From Comamonadaceae bacterium (lineage in GTDB: Bacteria; Pseudomonadota; Gammaproteobacteria; Burkholderiales; Burkholderiaceae_C): 64,000 nucleotides of DNA. Below, piece after piece: positions 55,048 through 63,801 of this stretch (positions are counted from its first letter, which is position 1; each line of letters begins with the position of its first letter). Under the pieces are notes generated by a model, which saw only the letters and a list, made by a program, of their open reading frames with translations, had not been told where the DNA came from and searched no databases. The stretch is taken from NCBI GenBank assembly GCA_947448885.1, contig CANFPJ010000001.1, positions 1 through 64,000 of the forward strand, in the 5' to 3' direction. Made by a program: the position numbers and the translations under genes.

Positions 55048-55623
55048 TCAAGATCGCATCCATGACCAAATCAGGGCGCCCACCAAAACAGCGCCCGCCA
55101 GCCAAAGCCAACGGGGTGCCGGCTTTTCCGTGGCGGCTGTCGTCGTTTCCGCGGCTGAATCACTGGAGGCTTGCGTTTCATTTCGCTTCTGCAATTCTTC
55201 TTCAAACCGTTTGAAAAAATCTTCGGCCAGTGATTTGGCGGCACCATCGATCAAGCGTTGACCCAATTGCGCGATTTTTCCGCCAACCTTTGAATGAACG
55301 GTGTAGTTCAATTCGCAGCCTTGCGCATGGGGGGTGAGGGTGACCTTGGACTCACCTTTGCCAAAGCCGGCTACCCCACCTTGCGCCTCGAATTGCAATG
55401 CATAAGAGTGGGGCGGTTGGATGTCCATCAACTTCACCGTGCCACTGAATTTTGCGGCGACAGGGCCGATGCGCAGAGCGACACCCACGTTGTACTGGTT
55501 CTCTTGTGTCAATTCAAACTTTTCACACCCTGGTATGCAGGCTTTGAGAATGTCTGCATTGTTCAAGGCCGCCCAGGCTTGATCTTGGGTGGCGGCGAGT
55601 TGGCGATTGCCTTGCATGTCCAT
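55048..55623 (-). CDS. CoxG-like (SRPBCC) protein with C-terminal membrane anchor
   Basis: A 191-residue CoxG-type protein. The START-like domain starts MDMQGNRQLAATQDQAWAALNNADILKACIPGC, a hallmark of CoxG, and GVAGFGKGESKVTLTP is typical. After a Ser/Thr/Ala linker there is a membrane helix (WLWLAGAVLVGALIWSW). CoxG anchors the CO-dehydrogenase complex to the membrane in Oligotropha. ATG 55623 is chosen over a longer frame. Confidence 0.9.
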   Translation of the reverse strand: MDMQGNRQLAATQDQAWAALNNADILKACIPGCEKFELTQENQYNVGVALRIGPVAAKFSGTVKLMDIQPPHSYALQFEAQGGVAGFGKGESKVTLTPHAQGCELNYTVHSKVGGKIAQLGQRLIDGAAKSLAEDFFKRFEEELQKRNETQASSDSAAETTTAATEKPAPRWLWLAGAVLVGALIWSWMRS

Positions 55624-55640
55624 GGTTGATATCCAATCTG

Positions 55641-56819
55641 TCAAGTTTTCATTAAACGAATGATGGCATGGGCCAAATCTTGTAATCGGGCCATGTTGTG
55701 AATGGCCACCATGCCATCGGCGTACCGATGCAGGACCTGTGCGCCACTGGCGATGGGGGCGTATCCATCGAAACGAAGCAAGGGGTTGAGCCAGAGCAAT
55801 TGGCGTGAATGCCTTTTCAGCCAAGACAACTCATTCGACAAGTCGGTGGTTGATCCCGTGTCCAAGCCATCGCTGATCAGCAGCACGACCGTTCTCCTTC
55901 CAGTCAATTGTCGCTGATGGTGTGTTCTGAGCTGAGCCAATGACAGACCCAGTCGCGTGCCACCAGCAAAATCAGCAATTTTTTCACTCACGGCCAACAG
56001 CATGTCATCGGTATCTGCCATGCGAAATGGGCCACTCAAATCCGTCAATTCGGTTCCAAATGCGTACACACTGCGTGGCACTTGACGGGTGGATTGGTGC
56101 AAAAAAGCCATCATCAAGCGTGCATAGCGTTCCATCGAGCCCGAAACGTCGATCAAAATTAACAGCGGCAAAGGTTGTTGGCGGCGCTGTAGATGCGGCA
56201 AACGGACCAGCTCGCCGCCTTGGCGCGCAGCATCGCGCATGGCCCGCGCCCAATCCAATCGATGCCCGACAGGGCCCGCTTGGGTGCGTCGGCCCTGAAT
56301 GTGTGGCAAGGCGAAAGGTATGGATCTGGCAAGTTGCTCGACCAAGCGAAACTCACTGGCGTTCAAACTTTGGAAATCCGCATGGTGCAAGCGTGTGGCT
56401 TGGCTGGCACTCATGGCCGCGTCTAATTCAACTTCATCGTCCTTTGCGGGGGGGCGGTTTTTGGCCGTTGCCACCGCTCGCAAGGCCTCTTGAACCCTGG
56501 CGCGTCTGGGGACTGTCTCTTTGGCAGACTCTTGGGCTTGGGGCAGCATTTGCGCGAGCAGTTTGTGGGCCAATTCGGGATTTCGAAAAAAAGCCTCAAA
56601 CATTTGCGCAAATACGGTTCGGTCTTGCGCTTGGCCAACGAAAACGCATTCCAGCGCTGCAGCCAAGTCATCTTTGCGGTCCACGCCAACAACCATGGCC
56701 GCCGTTTGCGCCAATGCAATTCGCGCGCTGTCCACAGGCACGCCAGCACGTCGCAGCGCCCGTCCAAAAGCGGCAATGTTTTCAGCCAATTTACCTGTTC
56801 TGGCATCACCGAGTTGCAT
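55641..56819 (-). CDS. VWA-domain protein, CoxE-like
   Basis: A 392-residue protein. The VWA metal-ion-dependent site is LILIDVSGSMERYARLMMAF, with a second site TRLGLSLAQL and LISDGLDTGS. CoxE works with the MoxR ATPase (CoxD) in building the active site of Mo-Cu or Mo enzymes. It lies 20 bases after moxR. Confidence 0.9.
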   Translation of the reverse strand: MQLGDARTGKLAENIAAFGRALRRAGVPVDSARIALAQTAAMVVGVDRKDDLAAALECVFVGQAQDRTVFAQMFEAFFRNPELAHKLLAQMLPQAQESAKETVPRRARVQEALRAVATAKNRPPAKDDEVELDAAMSASQATRLHHADFQSLNASEFRLVEQLARSIPFALPHIQGRRTQAGPVGHRLDWARAMRDAARQGGELVRLPHLQRRQQPLPLLILIDVSGSMERYARLMMAFLHQSTRQVPRSVYAFGTELTDLSGPFRMADTDDMLLAVSEKIADFAGGTRLGLSLAQLRTHHQRQLTGRRTVVLLISDGLDTGSTTDLSNELSWLKRHSRQLLWLNPLLRFDGYAPIASGAQVLHRYADGMVAIHNMARLQDLAHAIIRLMKT

Positions 56820-56839
56820 GGCACTGCACCGTTGATCTG

Positions 56840-57745
56840 TTAGCTGGCAGCTTCGGGGGCCAATAAATCAGTGATGATGGGTTGCAATGCCGCGATGTCT
56901 TCTCGTTGTTTGAACAAAATGCCAGCGGTGTCATGTATCACTTCGGGATCCAGTTGCAAGGTGTCCAAGGCCACCAAAGCCTTGGCCCATTCAATGCTCT
57001 CAGCGATGCCTGGGCCTCTTTGAAAGGCATTCGCAAAAGCTGGGCTGCGCAGGCGCGATACAAACTGCGCCACTTGCTGGGCAAGCGTGTGGCTGGCTTG
57101 CGGGACCTTGGCGCGCAATATAGCCAATTCTTGCTCTCTTTCCGGGTAATCCATCCAGTGATAAAGGCAGCGTCTTTTCACGGCGTCGTGCAAGTCGCGC
57201 GTGCGGTTGCTGGTCAGAATGGTGACTGGGTTGCTGTGGGCTGAGATCGTGCCCAATTCCGGAATCGTCACCTGATATTCACCCAAATACTCCAGCAAAA
57301 AAGCTTCAAAGGGTTCATCGGCGCGGTCAATTTCATCGATCAGCAAAACGGCCCCAGGCGCGGGGGTTTGAAGTGCCTGCAACAAAGGCCGGCGGATCAA
57401 GTATTTGGATTGATACAGCTCTTGCTCAATCTCATCCACATGGGTGCGATCTTGGGCCGCCCGCATGTGCAGCAACTGGGCTGCATGATTCCATTCATAA
57501 AGCGCCTCGCGTTGTTCCATGCCGTCATAGCATTGAAGACGCAACAATGGCCGATGCAAAACTTGCGACAAGGCCTTGGCCAGTTCCGTTTTGCCAACCC
57601 CTGGCTCCCCCTCCAAGAGCAAGGGGCGTTGCAATCGCAGGCTTAAAAAAACCGAGGTGGCCAGACGGCGGTGGGCTTGGTATCCCACGCCAGCCAAGGC
57701 CTGGATGACATCCTCAATGGAATCAAGCGCGGGGACAGCTGTCAT
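56840..57745 (-). CDS. MoxR-type AAA+ ATPase, CoxD-like
   Basis: A 301-residue ATPase: Walker A GEPGVGKTELAKAL, Walker B VLLIDEIDRADEPFEAFLLE, sensor ILTSNRTRDLHDAVKRRCLYHWMDYP. CoxD-type MoxR proteins remodel the cox enzyme during metal or sulfur insertion. ATG 57745 overlaps the coxM stop as ATGA. It functions with the VWA protein. Confidence 0.93.
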   Translation of the reverse strand: MTAVPALDSIEDVIQALAGVGYQAHRRLATSVFLSLRLQRPLLLEGEPGVGKTELAKALSQVLHRPLLRLQCYDGMEQREALYEWNHAAQLLHMRAAQDRTHVDEIEQELYQSKYLIRRPLLQALQTPAPGAVLLIDEIDRADEPFEAFLLEYLGEYQVTIPELGTISAHSNPVTILTSNRTRDLHDAVKRRCLYHWMDYPEREQELAILRAKVPQASHTLAQQVAQFVSRLRSPAFANAFQRGPGIAESIEWAKALVALDTLQLDPEVIHDTAGILFKQREDIAALQPIITDLLAPEAAS

Positions 57746-58533
57746 CCGATCGCCTGTTGTACCGCACGCTGTGTTTGTACTTTGATCAGATTGGCACGAT
57801 ACGCGGCAGAGGCATGCAGGTCACTGTTGAGGTCGGCGGCATCAATGGTGATGTTTTGAACCGCACCTGGTGTGAATGATTGGGTCAAAGCCGCTTCCAA
57901 GCCGGCATGGCGGAAAACGCCATTGCTGGCGCCTGTGATGGCCACCCGAGCGCCGTTGCTGGTGTCCGCCACAAAGACGCCGACGAGGGCAAATCGTGAT
58001 GCCGGTTGCTTGAATTTGGCGTAGGCCGCTCTTTTGGGAATGGGGAATGCAATGGCAGTGATGAGTTCACCGGGCTTCAAAGCGGTGGCATACATGCCTT
58101 GGAAGAAGTCCGCGGCTTTGATCGTGCGTTGGTTGGTGTGGATGATCGCGTCCAATGCCAACAACGCACTCGGATAGCAAGCTGCAGGGTCGTTGTTGGC
58201 CACTGATCCGCCGATGGTTCCCATGGCGCGAACTTGCCTGTCGCCGATGCCCCCTGCCAATGCGGCGAGGGCGGGAATATGTGTTTTCACATCTGCATGG
58301 TTTTCCACCGCTTGGTGGGTGCACATGGCGCCAATGACCAAGGTGTTACCATCTTTTTTGATGCCTTGAAGGTCTTTGATTTGTGACAAGTCGACCAATT
58401 TTTCAGGCTGCATGAGTCGCTGCTTCATGGCCGCCAGCATGGTCTGACCACCGGCGAGGGCTTGGGCCCCATTGGCCACTTGCTGGCTCGCCTCTTGGAT
58501 GGTGGCTGGGCGTTCGTAGGTAAATGCGTACAT
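57742..58533 (-). CDS. Molybdenum hydroxylase FAD-binding medium subunit, CoxM-like
   Basis: A 263-residue FAD subunit that takes electrons from the Fe-S subunit. The two FAD motifs are AGGQTMLAAMKQRL and TIGGSVANNDPAACYPSALLALDA. Length is slightly shorter than the 288 of Oligotropha CoxM. It sits 24 bases after the large subunit and overlaps MoxR by ATGA. Confidence 0.93.
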   Translation of the reverse strand: MYAFTYERPATIQEASQQVANGAQALAGGQTMLAAMKQRLMQPEKLVDLSQIKDLQGIKKDGNTLVIGAMCTHQAVENHADVKTHIPALAALAGGIGDRQVRAMGTIGGSVANNDPAACYPSALLALDAIIHTNQRTIKAADFFQGMYATALKPGELITAIAFPIPKRAAYAKFKQPASRFALVGVFVADTSNGARVAITGASNGVFRHAGLEAALTQSFTPGAVQNITIDAADLNSDLHASAAYRANLIKVQTQRAVQQAIG

Positions 58534-58556
58534 GTTGGTTCCTTTTGTCTTAATTC

Positions 58557-60932
58557 TTAATGATTGACGGCTTGAATGGCTTCCCAGACGCGATGCGGGG
58601 TCGCTGGCATGTCGAGGTTTTTCACGCCCAAGGGTGCCAAGGCATCTAAAACAGCATTCATGATGGCCGGTGGAGAGCCAATGGCACCCGCTTCACCGCA
58701 GCCTTTGGTCCCGAGGGGGTTGTGGCTGCACGGAGTGCACACGTGTCCCAGTTTGAAGGTCGGAAAGTCATCCGCCCGCGGCATGGTGTAGTCCATGAAG
58801 GAACCCGTCAGCAGTTGTCCGGTCTCTTTGTCGTAAACGCAATTTTCCATTAAGGCCTGACCAATGCCTTGGACCAAACCGCCATGAACTTGGCCTTCAA
58901 CAATCATGGGGTTGATGATGGTGCCGAAATCGTCAACGGCAGTGAAGCGATCGAGTTTCACCACGCCCGTTGATGCATCGACTTCAACTTCTGCAATGTA
59001 GGTGCCAGCAGGGAATGTGAAGTTGGTGGGGTCATAGAAGGCCGTTTCATTCAAACCCGGCTCAAGCTTGTCCAGCGGATAGTTGTGTGGAACGTAGGCA
59101 GTCAAGGCGACCTGTCCAAAGGTGATTTTTTTATCCGTGCCTTTGACATTGAACTCGCCATTGGCAAACTCAATGTCGGCATCAGATGCTTCCATCAAAT
59201 GGGCGGCAATCTTTTTCGCTTTGGCTTCAATCTTGTCAAGGGCGCGCATGATGGCGGCGCCACCGACCGATATGGAACGCGATCCATAAGTGCCCATGCC
59301 GAACGGAACCCTGCCCGTGTCGCCATGGACAATGTCCACGGCTTCCACCGCGATCCCCAACCTGGCTGCCACCACTTGGGCAAACGTGGTTTCATGGCCC
59401 TGACCATGGCTGTGCGATCCAGTGAATACGGTGACACTGCCCGTGGGGTGCACGCGAACCTCTCCGCACTCGAAAAGCCCAGCACGGGCACCCAGGGCGC
59501 CAGCGATATTGGACGGCGCGATGCCACAGGCCTCAATGTAACTGGAGTAGCCAATGCCGCGCAACTTTCCGTTGGATTGGCTGTGGGCTTTGCGTTGGGC
59601 ATAGCCTGCCACATCGGCCAGCTTTTGTGCCTCGTTCATGCAGGCGTGATAGTCGCCCACATCGTATTGCAGCGCCACCGGCGTTTGATAGGGGAACTGG
59701 GTGATGAAATTGCGTTTGCGAATTTCATCTTGCGTCATGCCCATTTCCCAAGCAGCGCGGCTGACCAGTCGCTCCAACAAATAGGTGGCTTCTGGCCGAC
59801 CAGCGCCACGGTAGGCATCCACTGGCGCGGTGTTGGTGAACCAGGCATCGACTTCAACATAAACCTGTGGTGTGGTGTATTGCCCGGCCAACAAGGTGGC
59901 GTACAAAATGGTGGGCACCGCGGTTGAAAAAGTGGACAGGTAAGCACCCAAGTTGGCATGGGTGTGAACGCGCATGGCCAAAAATTTGCCGTCCTTGTCC
60001 ATGGCCATTTCAGCGTGGCTGGCATGGTCACGGCCATGGGCATCGCTCAGGAAGGCTTCGGACCGATCACAGGTCCATTTGATGTTTCGATTGAGTTTTT
60101 TGGACGCCCAAGTCAAGCAGACATCTTCGGCGTACAAATAAATTTTGGAACCAAAACCACCGCCCACATCCGGCGCGATCACCCGAACTTTGTGTTCAGG
60201 CAAGCCCATGACGAAAGCCGTCATCAACAGGCGCTCCACATGGGGATTTTGGTTGGAGACCCACAGGGTGTACTCGTCATTGGCGCGGCTATAAGACCCA
60301 ATGGCAGCCCGTGGCTCCATCGCGTTGGGTACCAATCGGTTGTTGACCAAATCAAGTTGGGTCACGTGGGCTGCATTGGCAAAGGCAGCGTCAACTTGTG
60401 ATTTGTCACCAATGGCCCATTTGTAGCAGTGGTTGTCTGGGGCCGCATCATGCAAGGCAACTGCGCTGCCGGCATCGCGCACGTCGACCACGGCTGATAA
60501 AACATCGTATTCAACCGCCACGAGTTCCGCGGCATTTTTGGCCTCTTCCAAGGTTTCGGCCACCACCATGACCACATGGTCGCCCACGTAGCGCACTTTG
60601 TCATGGGCCAAGATGGGGTGGGGTGGTTCCTTCATGGGTTGGCCATTGGTATCGGTGATCAACCAACCGCAGGGCAAGCCGTTGATTTTGGCGTCGACCA
60701 CGTCTTGGCCGTCGAGCACCCCAATCACGCCAGGTGCAGCCAGAGCTGCCTTTTTATCAACGCTTTTGATCTTGGCGTGTGCATGCGGCGAGCGCACAAA
60801 GACAGCATGCGAGGTGTTGGCCAATTCAATGTCATCTGTGTATTGACCGGCACCGGTTAAAAAACGGTAGTCCTCTTTGCGCAAAAAGGACTCTCCGATG
60901 TGAGGAAGCTTTGCGAAATCTGATGCACCCAT
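58557..60932 (-). CDS. Molybdenum hydroxylase large subunit, CoxL-like form II
   Basis: A 791-residue molybdopterin-cytosine-dinucleotide enzyme of the xanthine-oxidase family. APDVGGGFGSK is at 253-262, and the Mo-base glutamate is near 747 in GCGEAGAIGSPPA. The active-site loop is AYRGAGR (373-379), the form II pattern; genuine CO dehydrogenase (form I) has AYxCSFR with the Cu-binding Cys. It therefore probably hydroxylates or oxidises an organic substrate. Its gene is between the small subunit and the medium subunit. Confidence 0.94.
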   Translation of the reverse strand: MGASDFAKLPHIGESFLRKEDYRFLTGAGQYTDDIELANTSHAVFVRSPHAHAKIKSVDKKAALAAPGVIGVLDGQDVVDAKINGLPCGWLITDTNGQPMKEPPHPILAHDKVRYVGDHVVMVVAETLEEAKNAAELVAVEYDVLSAVVDVRDAGSAVALHDAAPDNHCYKWAIGDKSQVDAAFANAAHVTQLDLVNNRLVPNAMEPRAAIGSYSRANDEYTLWVSNQNPHVERLLMTAFVMGLPEHKVRVIAPDVGGGFGSKIYLYAEDVCLTWASKKLNRNIKWTCDRSEAFLSDAHGRDHASHAEMAMDKDGKFLAMRVHTHANLGAYLSTFSTAVPTILYATLLAGQYTTPQVYVEVDAWFTNTAPVDAYRGAGRPEATYLLERLVSRAAWEMGMTQDEIRKRNFITQFPYQTPVALQYDVGDYHACMNEAQKLADVAGYAQRKAHSQSNGKLRGIGYSSYIEACGIAPSNIAGALGARAGLFECGEVRVHPTGSVTVFTGSHSHGQGHETTFAQVVAARLGIAVEAVDIVHGDTGRVPFGMGTYGSRSISVGGAAIMRALDKIEAKAKKIAAHLMEASDADIEFANGEFNVKGTDKKITFGQVALTAYVPHNYPLDKLEPGLNETAFYDPTNFTFPAGTYIAEVEVDASTGVVKLDRFTAVDDFGTIINPMIVEGQVHGGLVQGIGQALMENCVYDKETGQLLTGSFMDYTMPRADDFPTFKLGHVCTPCSHNPLGTKGCGEAGAIGSPPAIMNAVLDALAPLGVKNLDMPATPHRVWEAIQAVNH

Positions 60933-60957
60933 GGCTGTCTCCTGTGTTTTTTTGATC

Positions 60958-61425
60958 TCAAGACTTCATGGCCGCAGCACCTTGCTGAACGGCCTTGACA
61001 ATATTCTGATATCCGGTGCAGCGGCACAAATTGCCCTCCAATTGCTCGCGAATCACTTGCTCATTCGCTTGCGGATGGCGTTTGCACAGGTCAATCGCAC
61101 TCATGACCATGCCGGGTGTGCAAAAACCACATTGCAGGCCATGGCAGTCTTTGAAGGCCGATTGCATGGGGTGCATGGTTCCATCTGCATCGGCCAGACC
61201 TTCAATGGTGGTGACTTGGGCCCCCTGGGCTTGCGCCAACAAGACGTTGCAGGATTTCACCGCATTGCCGTTCATGATCACCGTGCACGCACCACATTGA
61301 GCTGTGTCGCAGCCCACGTGGGTTCCAGTCAGTTTTAAGTTTTCGCGAATGGCCTGAACCAATAAAAGGTTGGGGGCCGCGTCGATGTTTCGCGCCCTTC
61401 CGTTAACGGTGATTTCGACCTTCAT
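60958..61425 (-). CDS. Molybdenum hydroxylase 2Fe-2S small subunit, CoxS-like
   Basis: A 155-residue two-cluster subunit. The plant-type cluster is GCDTAQCGACTV (with a further Cys in KSCNVLL), and the second is QCGFCTPGM with CRCTGYQ. It passes electrons from Mo to the FAD subunit. ATG 61425 follows AAGGAGACAGCC; the frame extends upstream but without family sequence. It is the first gene of the operon. Confidence 0.95.
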   Translation of the reverse strand: MKVEITVNGRARNIDAAPNLLLVQAIRENLKLTGTHVGCDTAQCGACTVIMNGNAVKSCNVLLAQAQGAQVTTIEGLADADGTMHPMQSAFKDCHGLQCGFCTPGMVMSAIDLCKRHPQANEQVIREQLEGNLCRCTGYQNIVKAVQQGAAAMKS

Positions 61426-61480
61426 GGCTGTCTCCTTAGGGGAAAATAAAAAAAGGGTTGGGTGGTGAATTATCGTGAAA

Positions 61481-61523
61481 TCAGTAGACCACTGAATAAC
61501 GGAGCGGGTTTTAGTGAAAACCC
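61481..61523. promoter_or_regulatory. Candidate operators upstream of the cox-type operon
   Basis: Two inverted repeats lie in the 255-base region before coxS: TCAGT-AGACC-ACTGA (61481-61495) and GGGTTTT-AGTG-AAAACCC (61506-61523). They are on the likely promoter side of the minus-strand operon, 56 to 98 bases from the start. The second could also form a hairpin, but it lacks a T run. No regulator gene is adjacent. Confidence 0.35.
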
Positions 61524-61680
61524 TGAATTGGATGGCAGGGCGTGTGCATGCTTGATGGTTGGGGTGATGGGTTGCGGCATTGAACTTGGTTTTTTTGACC
61601 GCCATGAATGGCTGCAAAAGAAGGGGTAGACTTCCGATCAACGTCTGCGATTGGCAGATCATCATCCTGGGGAGTTCAAC

Positions 61681-61824
61681 ATGGCAAAAGGTCAGCAAAA
61701 GTCCAATAAAGAGAGTAAAAAGCCGAAAAAGGATACCTCGGCACCCAAGGCCCTGACGGGTGAGCCCATGCGGGCTGCGGTGACCACCGTGGTCATTCCT
61801 CGCGGTAAAGAAAAGAACAAGTGA
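61681..61824 (+). CDS. Conserved small basic protein, MAKGQQ type
   Basis: A 47-residue, lysine-rich protein, not longer because a TGA ends it at 61824. It begins MAKGQQKSNKESKKPKKD and has a hydrophobic VTTVVIP near the end. Very similar small proteins (MAKGQQ/MARGQQRSNRExKKPK) are widespread in beta- and gammaproteobacteria with no known function. ATG 61681 follows GGGGAG at six-base spacing. It lies 19 bases before the FAH-like gene on the same strand. Confidence 0.75.
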   Translation: MAKGQQKSNKESKKPKKDTSAPKALTGEPMRAAVTTVVIPRGKEKNK

Positions 61825-61843
61825 CCGTTTTCAGGAGATCTCC

Positions 61844-62629
61844 ATGAAGAGACGCGATTGGATTCAAACTTCGGCTGGCGCCCTGGGGGGTGCCGTGTTG
61901 ACCGGTTGCGCCACGGTCAGTGCCCAGCAACCTGCACAGACGCCTTTTCCCTTGCAGGTTCCTGTGGTCCCCATTGCGGAGTCAACCCAAGTATTTCCAA
62001 TCCATCGGATTTATTGCATTGGTCGCAACTATGCCGCCCATGCCCGAGAGATGGGCTCTGATCCCACGCGCGAGCCGCCATTTTTTTTCCAAAAACCCAA
62101 TGATGCGATCCAATATGCGGCGCTGGGAGAAACCATTGATCACCCATACCCGAGCCTGACCAAAAATTATCACTACGAGGTTGAATTGGTCGCCGCCTTG
62201 AAAAGTGGTGGAAGGGATATTCCTGCATCCAAAGCGCTGGAGCATGTATTTGGATACGCCTTGGGACTGGACATGACCCGTCGCGACTTACAGCGTTTCA
62301 TGGGTGATCAAAAGAAACCGTGGGAAATCGGTAAAAGCTTTGACTTTTCGGCGCCGATGGGTCCCATCCACCGGGTTGAAAAAACGGGTCACTTCACCCA
62401 AGGAAAAATCAGCTTGGCTGTGAATGGGGTGGTCAAACAAAATGCTGACTTGTCCTTCATGATATGGAGCGTGGCAGAGCAAATCGCTAAATTGTCCGAG
62501 GCCTTTGAGCTCAAGGCCGGCGATTTGATTTTCAGTGGCGCGCCAGAGAATGTGGGCCCTGTGGTGCGGGGTGATGTCATGTTGTGCAAGATTCAAGGCC
62601 TGCCTGATTTATCGGTTCGAGTGGTTTGA
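61844..62629 (+). CDS. Fumarylacetoacetate hydrolase family protein with Tat/lipoprotein-like signal
   Basis: A 261-residue FAH-domain hydrolase. The catalytic domain includes IYCIGRNYAAHAREMG, FFQKPNDAIQ, the metal-binding YEVELVAAL (Glu-x-Glu) and GLDMTRRDLQ, as in fumarylpyruvate hydrolases. The N-terminus is unusual: KRRDWIQTSAGALGGAVLTGC looks like a twin-arginine signal ending in a lipobox. FAH enzymes are normally cytoplasmic. ATG 61844 follows AGGAG. It is translationally coupled to the quinone oxidoreductase by TGATG. Confidence 0.88.
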   Translation: MKRRDWIQTSAGALGGAVLTGCATVSAQQPAQTPFPLQVPVVPIAESTQVFPIHRIYCIGRNYAAHAREMGSDPTREPPFFFQKPNDAIQYAALGETIDHPYPSLTKNYHYEVELVAALKSGGRDIPASKALEHVFGYALGLDMTRRDLQRFMGDQKKPWEIGKSFDFSAPMGPIHRVEKTGHFTQGKISLAVNGVVKQNADLSFMIWSVAEQIAKLSEAFELKAGDLIFSGAPENVGPVVRGDVMLCKIQGLPDLSVRVV

Positions 62630-63633
62630 TGAAATACATTTCACATGGTTTGGGTGGGGGGCCAGAAGTTTTGGTGTTGGGACACACCGATCTGCCGAAT
62701 TTGAAACCAGGTGAGGTGTTGATCAAGGTCGCTTATGCTGGCGTCAATCGGCCGGATTGCTCTCAGCGCAGCGGTCGATATCCGCCACCAAAAGGCGCTT
62801 CGCCCATCATGGGATTGGAAGTTTCGGGCCACATCGAAACCTTGGGTGAGGGCGTTGAGGGATGGTCTGTTGGAGACCCTGTCTGTGCGTTGTGCAATGG
62901 CGGCGGATATGCGGAATATGTGGCGGTTCCAGCGTCTCAAATATTGCCCATCCCCCAGGGGATGGACTTTCTCCAAGCCGCCGCTTTGCCTGAAAACTAC
63001 TTCACAGTTTGGGTGAACCTGTTTCAGCGAGGGCATCTAAAGGCCGGTGAAACGCTCTTGGTTCACGGCGGCTCTTCTGGCATTGGCTTGACCGCCATAC
63101 AACTGGCCAAAGCGTTTGGTGCGACGGTTTTCTGCACGGCGGGAAATGAGGAAAAAAACGTGGCTTGTTTGAAAGCCGGTGCAGACGCTGCGATCAATTA
63201 CAAAACCCATGATTTCGTGAAGGAAGCCCTCGTCTTGACCCAGGGCCGAGGGGTGGACATGATTTTGGACATGGTCGGTGGTGACTATGTTGATCGCAAC
63301 CTCAAGGCCTTGGCGGTGGAAGGTCGACTGATTCAAATTGCGTTTTTGCAGGGGGCCAAGGTTCAATTGGACCTCACCACATTGATGGTCAAGCGCATTG
63401 CGTATACCGGTTCTACCCTCAGGCCGCGCTCAATGGAAGACAAGGCCCAAATTGCACAGGAGTTGAAAGATCGTGTTTGGCCCTTATTGGGTCAGGGGAC
63501 CGCGTTGCCAGTCATTCACCGTGTTTTTGATTTGAGCGATGCGTCAGAGGCCCATGCCTTAATGGAGTCTTCAGCCCACATCGGTAAGATCATGTTGCTG
63601 GTGCATGGTCATGCAAATGGCTCATCAGTTTGA
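62629..63633 (+). CDS. NAD(P)H quinone oxidoreductase, zinc-independent MDR family
   Basis: A 334-residue medium-chain dehydrogenase/reductase (quinone oxidoreductase, PIG3-like). YAGVNRPDCSQRSGRYPPP and LPENYFTVW are typical of PIG3, the Rossmann motif is VHGGSSGIGLTAIQLAK. No zinc ligands are seen. ATG 62629 overlaps the FAH stop as TGATG. It probably reduces a quinone or enone with NADPH. Confidence 0.92.
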   Translation: MKYISHGLGGGPEVLVLGHTDLPNLKPGEVLIKVAYAGVNRPDCSQRSGRYPPPKGASPIMGLEVSGHIETLGEGVEGWSVGDPVCALCNGGGYAEYVAVPASQILPIPQGMDFLQAAALPENYFTVWVNLFQRGHLKAGETLLVHGGSSGIGLTAIQLAKAFGATVFCTAGNEEKNVACLKAGADAAINYKTHDFVKEALVLTQGRGVDMILDMVGGDYVDRNLKALAVEGRLIQIAFLQGAKVQLDLTTLMVKRIAYTGSTLRPRSMEDKAQIAQELKDRVWPLLGQGTALPVIHRVFDLSDASEAHALMESSAHIGKIMLLVHGHANGSSV

Positions 63634-63801
63634 TGAGTGGATCGCCCTCTGCTTATGGAAAAGTGTTGCTGACCTGACAAAAATTAACCCCAAGTTTGCA
63701 TACGACCCACCAATGCGCCTTACAATGTTTACAGTTTGAACTTTTTACCACCCTTGAATTAAACAATTTTCGAGTCTTGACTGACTTTTTTGACCAGAAA
63801 G

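Noticed and set aside
56840..57745. MoxR as a methanol dehydrogenase regulator
   Set aside because: The gene is inside a cox operon next to a VWA protein; no methanol dehydrogenase genes are present.
58557..61425. Aerobic carbon monoxide dehydrogenase
   Set aside because: The active-site loop AYRGAGR lacks the Cu-binding Cys of form I CoxL, so CO oxidation is not supported by sequence.
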